This document shows, one piece after another, positions 17,799 to 30,085 of a DNA stretch of 64,000 nucleotides. The translations under genes and the position numbers were made by a program. The notes under the pieces were generated by a model. It did not search any database, had not been told where the DNA came from, and worked only from the letters and a program-made list of their open reading frames with translations. Source of the DNA: Chromatiales bacterium 21-64-14 (GTDB lineage Bacteria; Pseudomonadota; Gammaproteobacteria; 21-64-14). How positions within the stretch are numbered: the stretch's first letter is position 1; each line of letters opens with the position of its first letter. The stretch lies in NCBI GenBank assembly GCA_002255365.1, contig NCBI01000004.1, positions 62,001 through 126,000 on the forward strand, read 5' to 3'.

Positions 17799-19067
17799 AT
17801 GAGAATCGCCGACCGGACCGTCCTGTCCTGGGCCCTCTACGACTGGGCCAATTCGGTATTCGCGACCACGGTGATGGCCGGGTTTTTCCCGGTATTCTTC
17901 AAGGAATACTGGAGTGCCGGCGCCAGCGCCACGGTGGGCACGTTCCGACTCGGGGTCGCGAATGCTGGCGCCAGTGTGGTGATCCTGCTGCTGGCCCCGG
18001 TACTGGGCGCGATTGCCGACGCCGGAGGCGCGCGCAAGCGCTTCCTGGCGTTCTTTGCGACGCTGGGTATCGTCATGAGCGCCGGGCTCTATCTCGTGGC
18101 GCACGGAGCATGGGTGCTGGCGGCAGTGGTGTACGCGCTGGCGGTGATCGGTTATTCCGGTGCCAATGTCTTCTACGATGCCCTGCTGGTGGAGGTTGCC
18201 ACGCCGGATCACTACCACCGGGTTTCCGCCCTCGGGTACGCATTGGGGTATCTGGGAGGAGGGCTGCTGCTCGCGCTCAATGTCGTGATGGTTCAGCGCC
18301 CCGCTTGGTTTGGGCTGACGGACGCCGCACAGGCGGTACGGATCGCCTTTCCCCTGGTTGCCGTGTGGTGGGCGGTATTCTCGGTGCCCCTGCTGCGCAA
18401 TGTCCGTGAGCATCGGACGCGACCGATGCGTGGTGCCGGCCACTCCGTGCGTCGCGGGTTGAAACAGCTGGCGGAGACGCTCCGGCACGTGCGGCGCCTG
18501 CGCTTCGTGGGCCAGTTCCTGGTGGCCTACTGGCTGTATATCGACGGGGTGGATACGGTAGTGCGGATGGCCGTGAACTACGGTCTGGAGCTCGGTTTCC
18601 ACGCCGGGGACCTGCTCCTGGCCCTGTTGGTCACCCAGTTCGTGGGTTTCCCCGCGGCCATTGTTTTCGGGCGCCTGGGCCAGCGTTGGGGGCCACGCGC
18701 CTCCATCTTCGTCGCCATCGGCGTCTATATGTTGGTCCTGGTCTGGGCAGCAAGGATGCGGGATACCACGGATTTCTATGGAATTGCGGTGGCGATAGGC
18801 TTGGTCCAGGGGGGGATCCAGTCGCTCAGCCGCTCCCTCTATGCGCGCCTCATCCCGCCCGACAAGGCCGCGGAGTTCTTTGGGTTCTACAATATGCTGG
18901 GCAAATTTGCCGCGGTGCTGGGCCCCCTGCTCATGGGTTGGGTGGGGTGGGCCACCGGCAGTCCACGGCTCTCGATCCTGTCGCTGGTCTCGCTCTTCCT
19001 GGCGGGCGGGTTGGCCCTCTGGTTTGTGGACGAGGAGGCGGGGAGACTGGAGGCGGCGCGGCTTTGA
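17799..19067 (+). CDS. MFS transporter, UMF1 family
   Basis: 422-residue major facilitator with about 12 transmembrane helices. The N-terminal hallmark ALYDWANSVFATTVMAGFFP (about 10-29) is typical of the UMF1 (BtlA/YxiO/vacuole effluxer-like) family. The loop LGAIADAGGARKRFL resembles the MFS A-motif, and a late segment GIQSLSRSLYARLIPPDKAA is also shared in this family. Substrates are mostly unknown, with amino acid or peptide efflux suggested for some members. Start ATG 17799 is the best fit; the nearest GGAG is about 15 bases upstream, so initiation may be weak. Divergent from the diguanylate cyclase. Confidence 0.85.
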   Translation: MRIADRTVLSWALYDWANSVFATTVMAGFFPVFFKEYWSAGASATVGTFRLGVANAGASVVILLLAPVLGAIADAGGARKRFLAFFATLGIVMSAGLYLVAHGAWVLAAVVYALAVIGYSGANVFYDALLVEVATPDHYHRVSALGYALGYLGGGLLLALNVVMVQRPAWFGLTDAAQAVRIAFPLVAVWWAVFSVPLLRNVREHRTRPMRGAGHSVRRGLKQLAETLRHVRRLRFVGQFLVAYWLYIDGVDTVVRMAVNYGLELGFHAGDLLLALLVTQFVGFPAAIVFGRLGQRWGPRASIFVAIGVYMLVLVWAARMRDTTDFYGIAVAIGLVQGGIQSLSRSLYARLIPPDKAAEFFGFYNMLGKFAAVLGPLLMGWVGWATGSPRLSILSLVSLFLAGGLALWFVDEEAGRLEAARL

Positions 19068-19166
19068 GCGCTGGCCGGCGCCGCGACTGGGCCGGCCGCG
19101 GCCCGTTGGGGTAGAATGCACCCCGTTCTATAGGGCTACTACGCCCCAAGCCGACGAGGTCCGACG

Positions 19167-19382
19167 ATGTCGAATCCAAGGCCCGAGAGGGTCAGCCTCC
19201 TTCAGGTCCTCCAGAGCGTGCTCGCGGCGATGTTCGGCGTACAGAGCGAGCGCAACCGGAAACGCGATTTCAATAGTGGCACCCCATCCCAGTACATCAT
19301 CATCGGCCTGATCGTGGTCGCACTGTTCGTATTGACCATCTTCGGCGTGGTGGAGCTGGTGCTTAGGTTCGCGGGCACCTGA
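19167..19382 (+). CDS. Small DUF2970 membrane protein
   Basis: 71-residue protein matching the DUF2970 pattern: an N-terminal amphipathic helix with LQSVLAAMFGVQSERNRKRDF (about 14-34) and a single C-terminal transmembrane helix (YIIIGLIVVALFVLTIFGVVELVLRF, in outline about 43-68). It is common in beta- and gammaproteobacteria, with no established role. It stands between the MFS gene and opgG, 90 bases from the latter. Confidence 0.8.
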   Translation: MSNPRPERVSLLQVLQSVLAAMFGVQSERNRKRDFNSGTPSQYIIIGLIVVALFVLTIFGVVELVLRFAGT

Positions 19383-19471
19383 CGGTCGAGGCCGGATCAC
19401 CCGGTGTCCGGCCGTGGAGCGCGTGCGCGTAGCCAGTGGAACGACGGGATCTGATCATTGCGGAGTAAGCT

Positions 19472-21079
19472 GTGAGCGAATCTTCCATGATTTTTTTTGC
19501 GCGGCGCGTTCGCCGTACGCCGCGGTTTAAGCCACTGCGGGATGGTGCAATCCGAGCGATCGCGTTGCTGGTCATACTGGTCGGGCCGTGTGTCCCGGCA
19601 CACGCCTTTGACCTTCGGGATGTCGTTGCCAAGGCCAAGGCATTGGCCGCGCGGTCCTACCAAGCCCCTACGCCGATCCCAAAATTTCTTAGAGAGTTGA
19701 GTTTCGACGAATATCAGGGAATCCGCTTCAATCCCGACCGAAGCCTGTGGCGGACGGCCCACGCGCGTTTCCAGGTAATGTTGGTGCCACCCGGGCTGTA
19801 CTATACGAACGTAGTGCGCATCAACGTGGTCGATGGGACCGGCGTCCATCGAATCCCGTTTCAGAAGGACGACTTCGACTTTTCCAGCCAGGAACTCGAA
19901 AAGCGGATCCCGGCCGATCTCGGGTACGCCGGTTTCAAGCTGACCTATCCATTGAACGGACCGAAGGTCCAGAACCAGTTCCTGGTGTTCGCGGGGGCCA
20001 GCTATTTCCGGGGGGTCGGCAAGGGCAACGCCTTTGGGTTGTCCGCGCGTGGGGTGGCGGTGGATACCGGCCTGCCCTCGGGAGAGGAGTTCCCGTCGTT
20101 CATTGAATACTGGCTGGTACGACCCAGCGCCGACGCCCACGCCATGACTTTTTACGCACTGCTGAATGGCAAGAGCCTGACCGGAGCCTACCGGTTTACT
20201 GTGTATCCTGGCAGCCCCACTATGCTGCAGGTAAAGGTGGTTCTGTTCCCGCGCGCGCCGATCCAGCTCCCGGGGATCGCGCCGCTGACCAGCATGTTCT
20301 TCTATGGCGCAAACACCGCGCGCCCCCCCGGCGAATGGCGTCCCCAGGTCCACGACTCTGACGGCTTGCTGATCCACAACGGTGGAACGGGAGAGTGGTT
20401 GTGGCGCCCGCTCCTCAACCCGAAGCAGCTCCAGATGTACTATTTCAACACGGAGAACGTGCGTGGCTTTGGGTTGTTGCAGCGTGAAACGGGCTTCTCC
20501 GACTACCAGGATCCCGGGGCCCGTTATGATGAACGCCCGAGCGCGTGGGTGGCGCCGCAGGGCGATTGGGGCAAGGGGCAGGTCATACTGCTGGAGCTGC
20601 CCGCCAGCGCCGAGACCAACGACAACATGGTGGCATTCTGGAGCCCGTCGGAGAAGGCGGACGTCGGGAAGCCGATGACCTTGTCGTACGACCTGAGCTT
20701 CGGTGATGACGGCGTGGCCAAGGAACCCATGGGTTACGCAGCCGCCACTTTTGTGGGCAACGGCAACATCATCGGCGGTGGAAGCACGCATGGCGCTTAT
20801 CGGGTGATCGTGGATTTCGCCGGCGGCCCGCTGGCGACCTTGGCACCCACCGCACCGGTGGTGGGCCAAGTCACCGCGCTCGACGGGGGCAAACTGATGG
20901 AGCACTACGTCGAGTACGTGCGGCCCACACGCCGTTGGCGACTATCCATTCTGGCCAAGCCGGCGCCCGGCCAGCCGCTTTCATTGCGGGCATTCCTCCA
21001 GGAGGACAAGAAAACCCTGACCGAGACCTGGACCTACCACCTGCCAGTGCACAACGACATCGTACCGGGAGGCGGTTGA
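19472..21079 (+). CDS. opgG: Osmoregulated periplasmic glucan biosynthesis protein G
   Basis: 535-residue periplasmic protein needed for beta-1,6 branching of osmoregulated periplasmic glucans. It has a long signal peptide (roughly 1-45, ending VPAHA), then the MdoG beta-sandwich: FDLRDVVAKAKALAARSY, LSFDEYQGIRFNPDRSLW, FAGASYFRGVGKGNAFGLSARG and the C-terminal Ig-like part. These are all characteristic. The start is GTG 19472; an internal ATG at codon 6 is an alternative. It forms a probable operon with the small gene at 21082 and opgH. Confidence 0.93.
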   Translation: MSESSMIFFARRVRRTPRFKPLRDGAIRAIALLVILVGPCVPAHAFDLRDVVAKAKALAARSYQAPTPIPKFLRELSFDEYQGIRFNPDRSLWRTAHARFQVMLVPPGLYYTNVVRINVVDGTGVHRIPFQKDDFDFSSQELEKRIPADLGYAGFKLTYPLNGPKVQNQFLVFAGASYFRGVGKGNAFGLSARGVAVDTGLPSGEEFPSFIEYWLVRPSADAHAMTFYALLNGKSLTGAYRFTVYPGSPTMLQVKVVLFPRAPIQLPGIAPLTSMFFYGANTARPPGEWRPQVHDSDGLLIHNGGTGEWLWRPLLNPKQLQMYYFNTENVRGFGLLQRETGFSDYQDPGARYDERPSAWVAPQGDWGKGQVILLELPASAETNDNMVAFWSPSEKADVGKPMTLSYDLSFGDDGVAKEPMGYAAATFVGNGNIIGGGSTHGAYRVIVDFAGGPLATLAPTAPVVGQVTALDGGKLMEHYVEYVRPTRRWRLSILAKPAPGQPLSLRAFLQEDKKTLTETWTYHLPVHNDIVPGGG

Positions 21080-21081
21080 CC

Positions 21082-21327
21082 ATGGATCGGACGCTTGGGG
21101 AATTCGCCCTTGGGCGGGTGCTCGCTTACCTGCGTTGGTGTGGACTCGTGCTGACGCCGGAAGCAGTTCGTTCAGCCCTGCAGGTGGTCGAGTCGGCGCT
21201 GTCTCAGGGGGAAACGGACCTGCTTCGACGGGTGATGGACGACCTGCCGCGTCGTTTCGCCCTGCCCGTCGTGCAGGCCCCGCCGCCGCTGCCCCCGGTC
21301 CGGCGCGGCAGCATCGGTTACGGTTGA
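21082..21327 (+). CDS. Small ORF between opgG and opgH
   Basis: 81-residue predicted protein starting two bases after the opgG stop codon, preceded by a GGGAGG ribosome binding site within the end of opgG. It is mostly helical (FALGRVLAYLRWCGLVLTPE), then a short Pro-rich tail (APPPLPPVRRGS). I do not recognise a family. Tight packing between two functionally linked genes suggests a real gene, perhaps an accessory to glucan synthesis. Confidence 0.6.
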   Translation: MDRTLGEFALGRVLAYLRWCGLVLTPEAVRSALQVVESALSQGETDLLRRVMDDLPRRFALPVVQAPPPLPPVRRGSIGYG

Positions 21328-21350
21328 GGCCGATTTCGATCGTGGAGAGC

Positions 21351-23456
21351 ATGCGGGAGTGTCCCACCCGGCGCCCCGTGGCGCCCCTGGCTTGGTCCCG
21401 CGCCGCTTGGTTCCGGCGCACGCTGTTGACCACGCTGGTATTGGTGCAGATGGTAATCGGTAGTTATTTTATGCTGACGGTCCTGCCGTATCACGGCGAC
21501 GGCCCAGTGGAAAAGGCCCTTGCGGTCCTGTTCGGGATCTTGTTCGGCTGGATCTCCGCGGGATTCTGGACCGCGGTGTTCGGGTTCGTGGTGCGGCGCA
21601 TGGGTGGTGACCGATACTCGCTGCTACGGCGGCACACGGCACCCGAATTGGACGCGGCCCCCCTCGCACGCTGCGCCATCGTCATGCCGATCTACCATGA
21701 GCCCGTGGAGCGCAGCCTGGGTGGGTTGCGCGCAGTGTACCAGTCACTGGCCCGGACCGGGAAACTCGAGTCCTTCGAGTTCTTTATCCTGTCGGATAGC
21801 CGCGATCCGGATGTCTGGCTGGCGGAGCAGGCGGCCTGGTACCGGCTGTGCCGGGAGTTGAATGCCTTTGGGCGTATCCACTATCGCCGCCGCCGTGTCA
21901 ACACCCGGCACAAGACCGGCAACATCGACGACTTCCTGCGTCGTTGGGGACGGCACTACGAGTATATGGTGGTGCTGGACGCCGACAGCCTGGTGCGCGG
22001 CGACACGCTGGTGCGGATGGTGCAACTCATGGAGCTGGAGCCGCAGGTGGGAATCCTGCAGACCGGTCCGGAGATCGTGAACGCCCGCTCGGTGTTCGCA
22101 CGCGTCCAGCAGTTTTCCAACGCCCTCTACGGCCCCTTGTTCACCGTGGGGTTGGCGGCCATACAACTGGGTGAGGCCGCCTACTGGGGACACAATGCCA
22201 TCGTCCGCGTGCAACCTTTCATGCGCTACTGCGGACTGCGCCGGCTGCCGGCCGCGGGCCTGTTCGGGGGCCCGATCCTGAGTCACGACTTTGTCGAGGC
22301 GGCGTATATGCGTCGCGCCGGCTACGAGGTCTGGTTGGAGCCCGGACTCGAAGGCAGCTATGAGGAATCACCTCCGAGCCTGGGAGACGATCTGGTGCGC
22401 GACCGGCGCTGGGCCAAGGGAAACCTGCAACATCTGTGGCTGCTAGTGTGTGGGCGCGACATCCGTTTTGCGCACCGCATGACCTTCGTGAACGGTATCC
22501 TCTCCTATCTGGCCTCGCCGTTGTGGCTGGCCTTTCTGGTGCTTGCGGCGGTGGAGACTACGCGCCTCACGTTATGGCCCATCAATTACTTTCCCTCCGC
22601 CCATGCACTGTTTCCCCTGTGGCCGCAGTGGCACCCGGAATGGGCCATCCGGCTTGCGGGCAGTACCGCGTTCCTGCTGTTCTTCCCCAAGGTGTTGGCG
22701 GTTGCCGATGCCATCCTGGCCGGCCGGTATCGCGGCTTCGGGGGACTCGGCCGGTTGCACCTCGGGGTGTTGCTCGAGATGTTGATCTCCACGCTATTGG
22801 CGCCGATCCGCATGCTGGCGCATACGCGCTTTGTTCTGGAGGCCCTGTCCAACGTATCCACGCGTTGGGCGGGGCAGAACCGCAGCGCGGAGACGCGCTG
22901 GGCCGCGGCGCTGATCAGTCATGCCCCCGGCACAGTGGTGGCGGCGGCTTGGGCAACGTTTGCGTACTGGCTGAAGCCCCTGTATTTTTTCTGGTCGCTG
23001 CCGGTGGCCTTGCCATTGGTGTTGGCGGCGCCCACCTCGGTGTTGCTCAGCCGCGGTGCCCTGGGGGACTGGCTACGGCGTAGGCACCTGCTGACCGTAG
23101 CGCAGGAAACTGTCGCGCCGGATCCGCTGGCGGAGCTCGATGGGCCCCCGCTGTTGCCGATCCGGGCGCCCGGGCTGCGCCCCTTCGAGGAAGCAGTGAT
23201 CGACCCGGATCTGAACGCCATCCATGCCGCTTTGGCCCGTGGCCGCCGCGGCTCCGACCCCGACCCCGACCCCGACTTGGCCCGGCTGCGGGCCTGTTGC
23301 CTGAACGCGGGTCCACGGGTACTGACCCGGCAGGAGCGCGACCGGCTTGCTCAGGACGGGCCATCGCTCACGTGGTTGCATCAGGCGGTTTGGTGTGCCG
23401 CGCCGCAGTCCTATTGGGGGCGGTTGCTGGATCGGTGCACTACACGGGTGGGATGA
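21351..23456 (+). CDS. opgH: Glucans biosynthesis glucosyltransferase H
   Basis: 701-residue inner-membrane GT2 glucosyltransferase that polymerises UDP-glucose into the linear beta-1,2 glucan backbone. It has two N-terminal transmembrane helices (about 30-80) and a cytosolic catalytic domain. The domain carries MPIYHEPVERSLGGL, SDSRDPDVW and VVLDADS (the DxD motif), SHDFVEAAYMRRAGYEV, and RDRRWAKGNLQHL as the [QR]-x-x-RW acceptor motif; several C-terminal helices follow. It is shorter than E. coli OpgH (847) mainly at the N-terminus. Near the C-terminus an in-frame hexanucleotide run encodes SDPDPDPDL. Start ATG 21351 has GGAGAG just upstream; GTG 21342 is an alternative. Third gene of the opg operon. 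Confidence 0.93.
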   Translation: MRECPTRRPVAPLAWSRAAWFRRTLLTTLVLVQMVIGSYFMLTVLPYHGDGPVEKALAVLFGILFGWISAGFWTAVFGFVVRRMGGDRYSLLRRHTAPELDAAPLARCAIVMPIYHEPVERSLGGLRAVYQSLARTGKLESFEFFILSDSRDPDVWLAEQAAWYRLCRELNAFGRIHYRRRRVNTRHKTGNIDDFLRRWGRHYEYMVVLDADSLVRGDTLVRMVQLMELEPQVGILQTGPEIVNARSVFARVQQFSNALYGPLFTVGLAAIQLGEAAYWGHNAIVRVQPFMRYCGLRRLPAAGLFGGPILSHDFVEAAYMRRAGYEVWLEPGLEGSYEESPPSLGDDLVRDRRWAKGNLQHLWLLVCGRDIRFAHRMTFVNGILSYLASPLWLAFLVLAAVETTRLTLWPINYFPSAHALFPLWPQWHPEWAIRLAGSTAFLLFFPKVLAVADAILAGRYRGFGGLGRLHLGVLLEMLISTLLAPIRMLAHTRFVLEALSNVSTRWAGQNRSAETRWAAALISHAPGTVVAAAWATFAYWLKPLYFFWSLPVALPLVLAAPTSVLLSRGALGDWLRRRHLLTVAQETVAPDPLAELDGPPLLPIRAPGLRPFEEAVIDPDLNAIHAALARGRRGSDPDPDPDLARLRACCLNAGPRVLTRQERDRLAQDGPSLTWLHQAVWCAAPQSYWGRLLDRCTTRVG

Positions 23457-23495
23457 TCCCGCCGCCGGTGGCTGTGGGTTCGGTGCCTTTGGATG

Positions 23496-26396
<2,901 letters not shown>

Positions 26397-26476
26397 ACCG
26401 TCTCGATGATGCGTCGGGTGTGCAGGCCCATGGTCCGGCGCGTCCCGGGATTTCCCGGAGCTGTTTCCGGTTTCGT

Positions 26477-26905
26477 TCAACCGAGGTCGTGGGAGGCGAG
26501 CGGATACCCCCGTTCCCGATAGAACCGGAAGCGTTCCCGCGCCCGTTCCCTATCCGCGTCGTCCGGCGCTACGACCTCCAGTACCCGGGTGAATCGCGCG
26601 AAGAACCGCGGCAGCACACCGCTCAGGTTGATAAGGACGTCCGGTTCCACTTCCGGCTCATCGAGGTGCCCGATGAGCACCGGCGGCGCCGGGGTTTGTT
26701 CCGCGGGGTACCGTGCGTGAGGCACGAAACTCCCCGCCTGGAAGGTCCACAGGAGGTCATCCAGTTCACCGGAGTCCCCCTCGCAGGCGGTGTGGAGATA
26801 GACGCGGTGGCCGCTTTGGTAAGCCTTGTCCGCGAGCCGGCACGCCACCACATTGCGGGTCCCCGCAGCGGCGTTCTTGAGGATGTAGAAGTCCACCTGG
26901 GTCAT
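26477..26905 (-). CDS. holC: DNA polymerase III chi subunit
   Basis: 142-residue clamp-loader accessory protein that links the replicase to single-strand binding protein. Recognised by the opening [47 protein letters not shown] and the [13 protein letters not shown]...[10 protein letters not shown] segment, all chi hallmarks. Length is as in E. coli (147). The start ATG at 26905 was chosen over long upstream extensions because it gives the conserved N-terminus. It lies 49 bases downstream of pepA and 80 bases upstream of valS. Confidence 0.93.
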   Translation of the reverse strand: MTQVDFYILKNAAAGTRNVVACRLADKAYQSGHRVYLHTACEGDSGELDDLLWTFQAGSFVPHARYPAEQTPAPPVLIGHLDEPEVEPDVLINLSGVLPRFFARFTRVLEVVAPDDADRERARERFRFYRERGYPLASHDLG

Positions 26906-26954
26906 CGCGGCCCCGGCGGGGTTGGGGGCCGGGCGACGTGTCGCGACAGCCGGT

Positions 26955-28502
26955 TCATCGTTTCCGGCCAGCGCTCGTCTTGCGGGGCGGCGCCGCGGGC
27001 TCCGCGCAGCGATCCAGCAGGTACTGGACCAGCAGCGGAACCGGCCGCCCCGTGGCACCCTTCTGTTCGCCGGTCTTCCATGCGGTGCCGGCGATGTCCA
27101 GATGGGCCCAGTGATACTTGCGGGTGTAGCGGGACAAAAAACACGCGGCAGTGATGGTGCCGGCATCCCGCCCGCCGATGTTGGCCATGTCGGCGAAATT
27201 GCTCTTCAGCTGATCCTGGTAATCATCCCACAGCGGCAGCTCCCACGCCCGGTCACCGCTGTATTTTCCGGCGTTCAACAGATCATGCGCGAGAGGGGCG
27301 TGGGTGCTGAGCAGGCCGGAGGCGTGTTTGCCGAGGGCCACCACACACGCGCCGGTGAGGGTGGCCATATCGATGACCACCGCGGGCTCGAAGCGTTCGC
27401 AGTACGTGAGTGCGTCGCACAGTACCAGGCGTCCCTCGGCATCGGTGTTGAGGATTTCGATGGTTTGGCCCGACAGGCTGGTGACGATATCCCCGGGTTT
27501 GCTCGCGTTTCCGTCCGGGAGGTTCTCGCTGGCGGCGACCACGCCCACCACGCGGATGGGAAGCTGAAGCTCGGCGCAGGCCGTCAGCGTTCCCAGCACA
27601 CTGGCCGCGCCACACATGTCGAACTTCATCTCATCCATGGCGCTCGCCGGTTTGATCGAGATGCCGCCGGAGTCGAAGGTGATGCCCTTGCCTACCAGCG
27701 CTACCGGCTTGGAGTCGCCGGCCTTGGCGCCACCGTCGTAGTGGATGATGATCAGCTTGGGCGGTTGGCGGCTGCCACGCGCCACGGAGAGCAGGGCGCC
27801 CATGCCGAGTTTCTCCATGTCGGCCTGCTCCAAGACCTCCACCTTCACTGTCTTGTAAGTCTTGGCGAGCGTGCGGGCCTCGTTCGCGAGATAGTCCGGT
27901 GTGCAGATGTTGGGCGGGAGGTTGCCCAGGTCCCGGGCGAGGTGCACACCAGAGGCAATGGACATGCCCTCGCGCACCGCCTGTTCCCCGAGGGGTAAAT
28001 CCCTCCGGCTGGGGACGTTGAGCACCAGTTTGCGCAGGGGGCGGCGTTCCGTGTCGCGCCGGGTCTTGAGCCGGTCGAAACGGTAGAGCACGGCTGCGCC
28101 GGTTTCCACTGCCTGACGCACCTTCCAGTAGGTGTCGCGTTCGCGACCGCGGACGTTGAGTTCGGTGAGATAGCAGACCGCCTCCATGGCGCCCGTCTCG
28201 TTAAGAGTGGCCACGGCCCGGGTGACCACCTTGCGGTATTGGCGGTCGTCAAGCTCCCGCTCGCGCCCGCATCCCACCAGCAGTACCCGGTCGCACAGGG
28301 TGTTGGGGAGGGTGTGCAGGAGTAGGGTCTGCCCGGCCTTGCCGTCCAGGTCGCCGCGCCGCAGCAGCGTCGAGATATAGCCATTGGCGGCCTGGTCGAG
28401 CTGCTCCGCAGCTGGCGACAGGCGGCGGCGCTCGAATACCCCCACCACCACGCAGGCGCTGCGTTGTTTCTCGGGGTTGCCGCTCTTGACCGTGAAATCC
28501 AT
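26955..28502 (-). CDS. pepA: Leucyl aminopeptidase (cytosol aminopeptidase)
   Basis: 515-residue M17 metallopeptidase removing N-terminal residues from peptides; in E. coli it also binds DNA. The C-terminal catalytic domain shows the two-metal site: [18 protein letters not shown] (Lys and Asp ligands), [11 protein letters not shown], and [14 protein letters not shown] with the signature NTDAEGRL. Next comes the ...[10 protein letters not shown] segment near the end. The N-terminal macro-like domain covers about 1-170. Start ATG 28502 has a GGAG-like site (AAAAGGAGCCCACG) in front. It heads pepA-holC-valS. Confidence 0.96.
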   Translation of the reverse strand: MDFTVKSGNPEKQRSACVVVGVFERRRLSPAAEQLDQAANGYISTLLRRGDLDGKAGQTLLLHTLPNTLCDRVLLVGCGRERELDDRQYRKVVTRAVATLNETGAMEAVCYLTELNVRGRERDTYWKVRQAVETGAAVLYRFDRLKTRRDTERRPLRKLVLNVPSRRDLPLGEQAVREGMSIASGVHLARDLGNLPPNICTPDYLANEARTLAKTYKTVKVEVLEQADMEKLGMGALLSVARGSRQPPKLIIIHYDGGAKAGDSKPVALVGKGITFDSGGISIKPASAMDEMKFDMCGAASVLGTLTACAELQLPIRVVGVVAASENLPDGNASKPGDIVTSLSGQTIEILNTDAEGRLVLCDALTYCERFEPAVVIDMATLTGACVVALGKHASGLLSTHAPLAHDLLNAGKYSGDRAWELPLWDDYQDQLKSNFADMANIGGRDAGTITAACFLSRYTRKYHWAHLDIAGTAWKTGEQKGATGRPVPLLVQYLLDRCAEPAAPPRKTSAGRKR

Positions 28503-28587
28503 CGTGGGCTCCTTTTCTGCTCCACCCGGGGCCGGGAAACCGCACACCGCAAACCACGGGTGTCCCGCGGCAGAATTTAAATTTTGG

Positions 28588-28635
28588 ACAGTTTACTGGA
28601 AAAAGAACGAATTTACACGGGAAGACACAGTTTAC
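28588..28635. repeat. Two direct repeats ACAGTTTAC upstream of pepA
   Basis: ACAGTTTAC occurs at 28588-28596 and 28627-28635, 39 bases apart, with a third partial copy (ATTTACAC) between them. The stretch is AT-rich relative to its surroundings and lies where the pepA promoter should be (reading on the minus strand), so binding sites for a regulator are plausible. Confidence 0.3.
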
Positions 28636-28669
28636 GGGGCTAATACCGGCTCGCGGAGTGGGCTCTGGC

Positions 28670-29116
28670 TTATGAAATCTGGACCAGAACGGTGCCGGAA
28701 ATCCGGTCGTGCCAGGCACGCTGTTTCGGGTCCACCAGGACCCACAGGAAGCCGGCGCCGAGGGCCAAGGCGGAGAATAGGGCACCCAGAAACCGCAGCG
28801 CGGCCCGCCCCCAGGTCACGGACCCTCCATCGGTCCGGCGTACCTGGATGCGCCACGCACGCATGCCCAGGGTCTGCCCACCGTGGGTCCAGAACCAACC
28901 GAAGAACCCGTAGATCACCAATAGCAGATAGAGTTGGAAAGCAATGTGGGACGCGCCGTGTCCCGGATCGATGGCGTCGCCGGCCCGCCATCGGACCAGG
29001 GCCGTCGATACGATCAGCACGGCTACCAGCAGCAGGCTGTCGTAGAGCATGGCGCCGAACCGGCGCAACAGGCCGGGAGCGGGCAGGGCGGGGTGGTCGG
29101 CGGCGGTCTCGTTCAC
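28670..29116 (-). CDS. RDD family membrane protein
   Basis: 148-residue inner-membrane protein of the RDD family. The name-giving residues appear as LLRRFGAMLYDSLLLVAVL (Arg and Asp in helix 1, about 17-35). Two more hydrophobic segments follow (IAFQLYLLLVIYGFFGWFW and the helix around GALFSALALGAGFLWVLVD) and the closing motif is KQRAWHDRISGTVLV. Function is not established; some members influence ion or osmotic stress tolerance. It is upstream of pepA on the same strand with a 167-base gap, so probably separately transcribed. Confidence 0.88.
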   Translation of the reverse strand: MNETAADHPALPAPGLLRRFGAMLYDSLLLVAVLIVSTALVRWRAGDAIDPGHGASHIAFQLYLLLVIYGFFGWFWTHGGQTLGMRAWRIQVRRTDGGSVTWGRAALRFLGALFSALALGAGFLWVLVDPKQRAWHDRISGTVLVQIS

Positions 29117-29359
29117 GAACCGTTATGTTGGCATGGACCGGGAGCCCTTGGCAAAGGGGCCGCGATGCGGGGGTCGGCTTGTGTTCCGGATGGACACGGG
29201 TTGTCGCGGCCGCGGCATGGGTGCGCGCCATGTCCGGTGCCAGCTGCTGCGTGATCGCAGCGTGGCGGGAGTGGTTCAGCCTGCCCCGTGGGCCGGTTCC
29301 CATTGCGGTGTCCGCGCTCCACGGCGCGGTTGGGATGGACCCGATCGGGCAACGGGCGA

Positions 29360-29989
29360 TCAGCCCACCTGATTCAGGATCCGCCGCCGGAAGGTCACCC
29401 CCAGGCGGTCGGCGATGCGCGCGCAGGCCTCGATGTCCACACCGGCCAGTCCGTCGATCGCCGTGACCGTCACCTGCGGGACTTGGTCGCGGGCCCGCGC
29501 CACGAAATCCAGCATCGCCCGGTATGCGCGCGCGCGCTTCGGCCGGCAATACTGGTTGTAGGTATCCTCGTCCTGGGCGTTCAGGGAGATCGACAGGGCA
29601 TCCACCAAGCCTCCCAGCTCCGGGGTTACATTCCGGCCGTGCACCAGGTTCGCGAGCCCGTCCGTGTTGACCCGTACCCGTGCTCCTTGCTCGTGCAGCA
29701 CGCGCGCGGTCTCGATCAGGGTGTTCAACCGCAAGGTGGGTTCGCCCAGCCCACAGAATACCACTTCTTGAAATTCCCCTGGATCACCAAGCGCCTCCAG
29801 GAGGTCGTGCGGTAAGGGTTCACGGACGATGCGTAGCGGGTAGTCCTGTACCGACCAGGAGCCGTTGAACTTCGGACAGAACCGGCAGCGCAGGGTGCAG
29901 CGGTTGGTGACATTCAGGTAGGCGTTGCCGTGCAGGCCGTAGGCGTAGACCAAACCCGTATCCTTGGACGGTTGAAAAGGATGGCTCAT
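29360..29989 (-). CDS. Radical SAM protein of the TatD-linked type
   Basis: 209-residue radical S-adenosylmethionine protein. The [4Fe-4S] motif CTLRCRFC is at about residues 31-38, preceded by GNAYLNVTNR and followed by FCGLGEPTLRLN (the GGEP-like SAM motif) and an ALSISLNAQDEDTYNQYCRP strand. These features fit the short TatD-associated radical SAM group, usually encoded beside or fused to a TatD-type nuclease. No TatD gene is present nearby here. Start ATG 29989 gives a sensible N-terminus (MSHPFQPSKDTG). An FNR/Dnr-type box with a plausible -10 lies upstream, so anaerobic or NO control is possible. The substrate is unknown. Confidence 0.82.
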   Translation of the reverse strand: MSHPFQPSKDTGLVYAYGLHGNAYLNVTNRCTLRCRFCPKFNGSWSVQDYPLRIVREPLPHDLLEALGDPGEFQEVVFCGLGEPTLRLNTLIETARVLHEQGARVRVNTDGLANLVHGRNVTPELGGLVDALSISLNAQDEDTYNQYCRPKRARAYRAMLDFVARARDQVPQVTVTAIDGLAGVDIEACARIADRLGVTFRRRILNQVG

Positions 29990-30085
29990 GGGACTTTCCC
30001 CTGGGGCGCGGCGCTGCCCCCGCCGTGGGATCCCCCTGCGCGGGCGATCCAAAACGCCATTGGTGTGGTGGCGGCAATGATTTCG

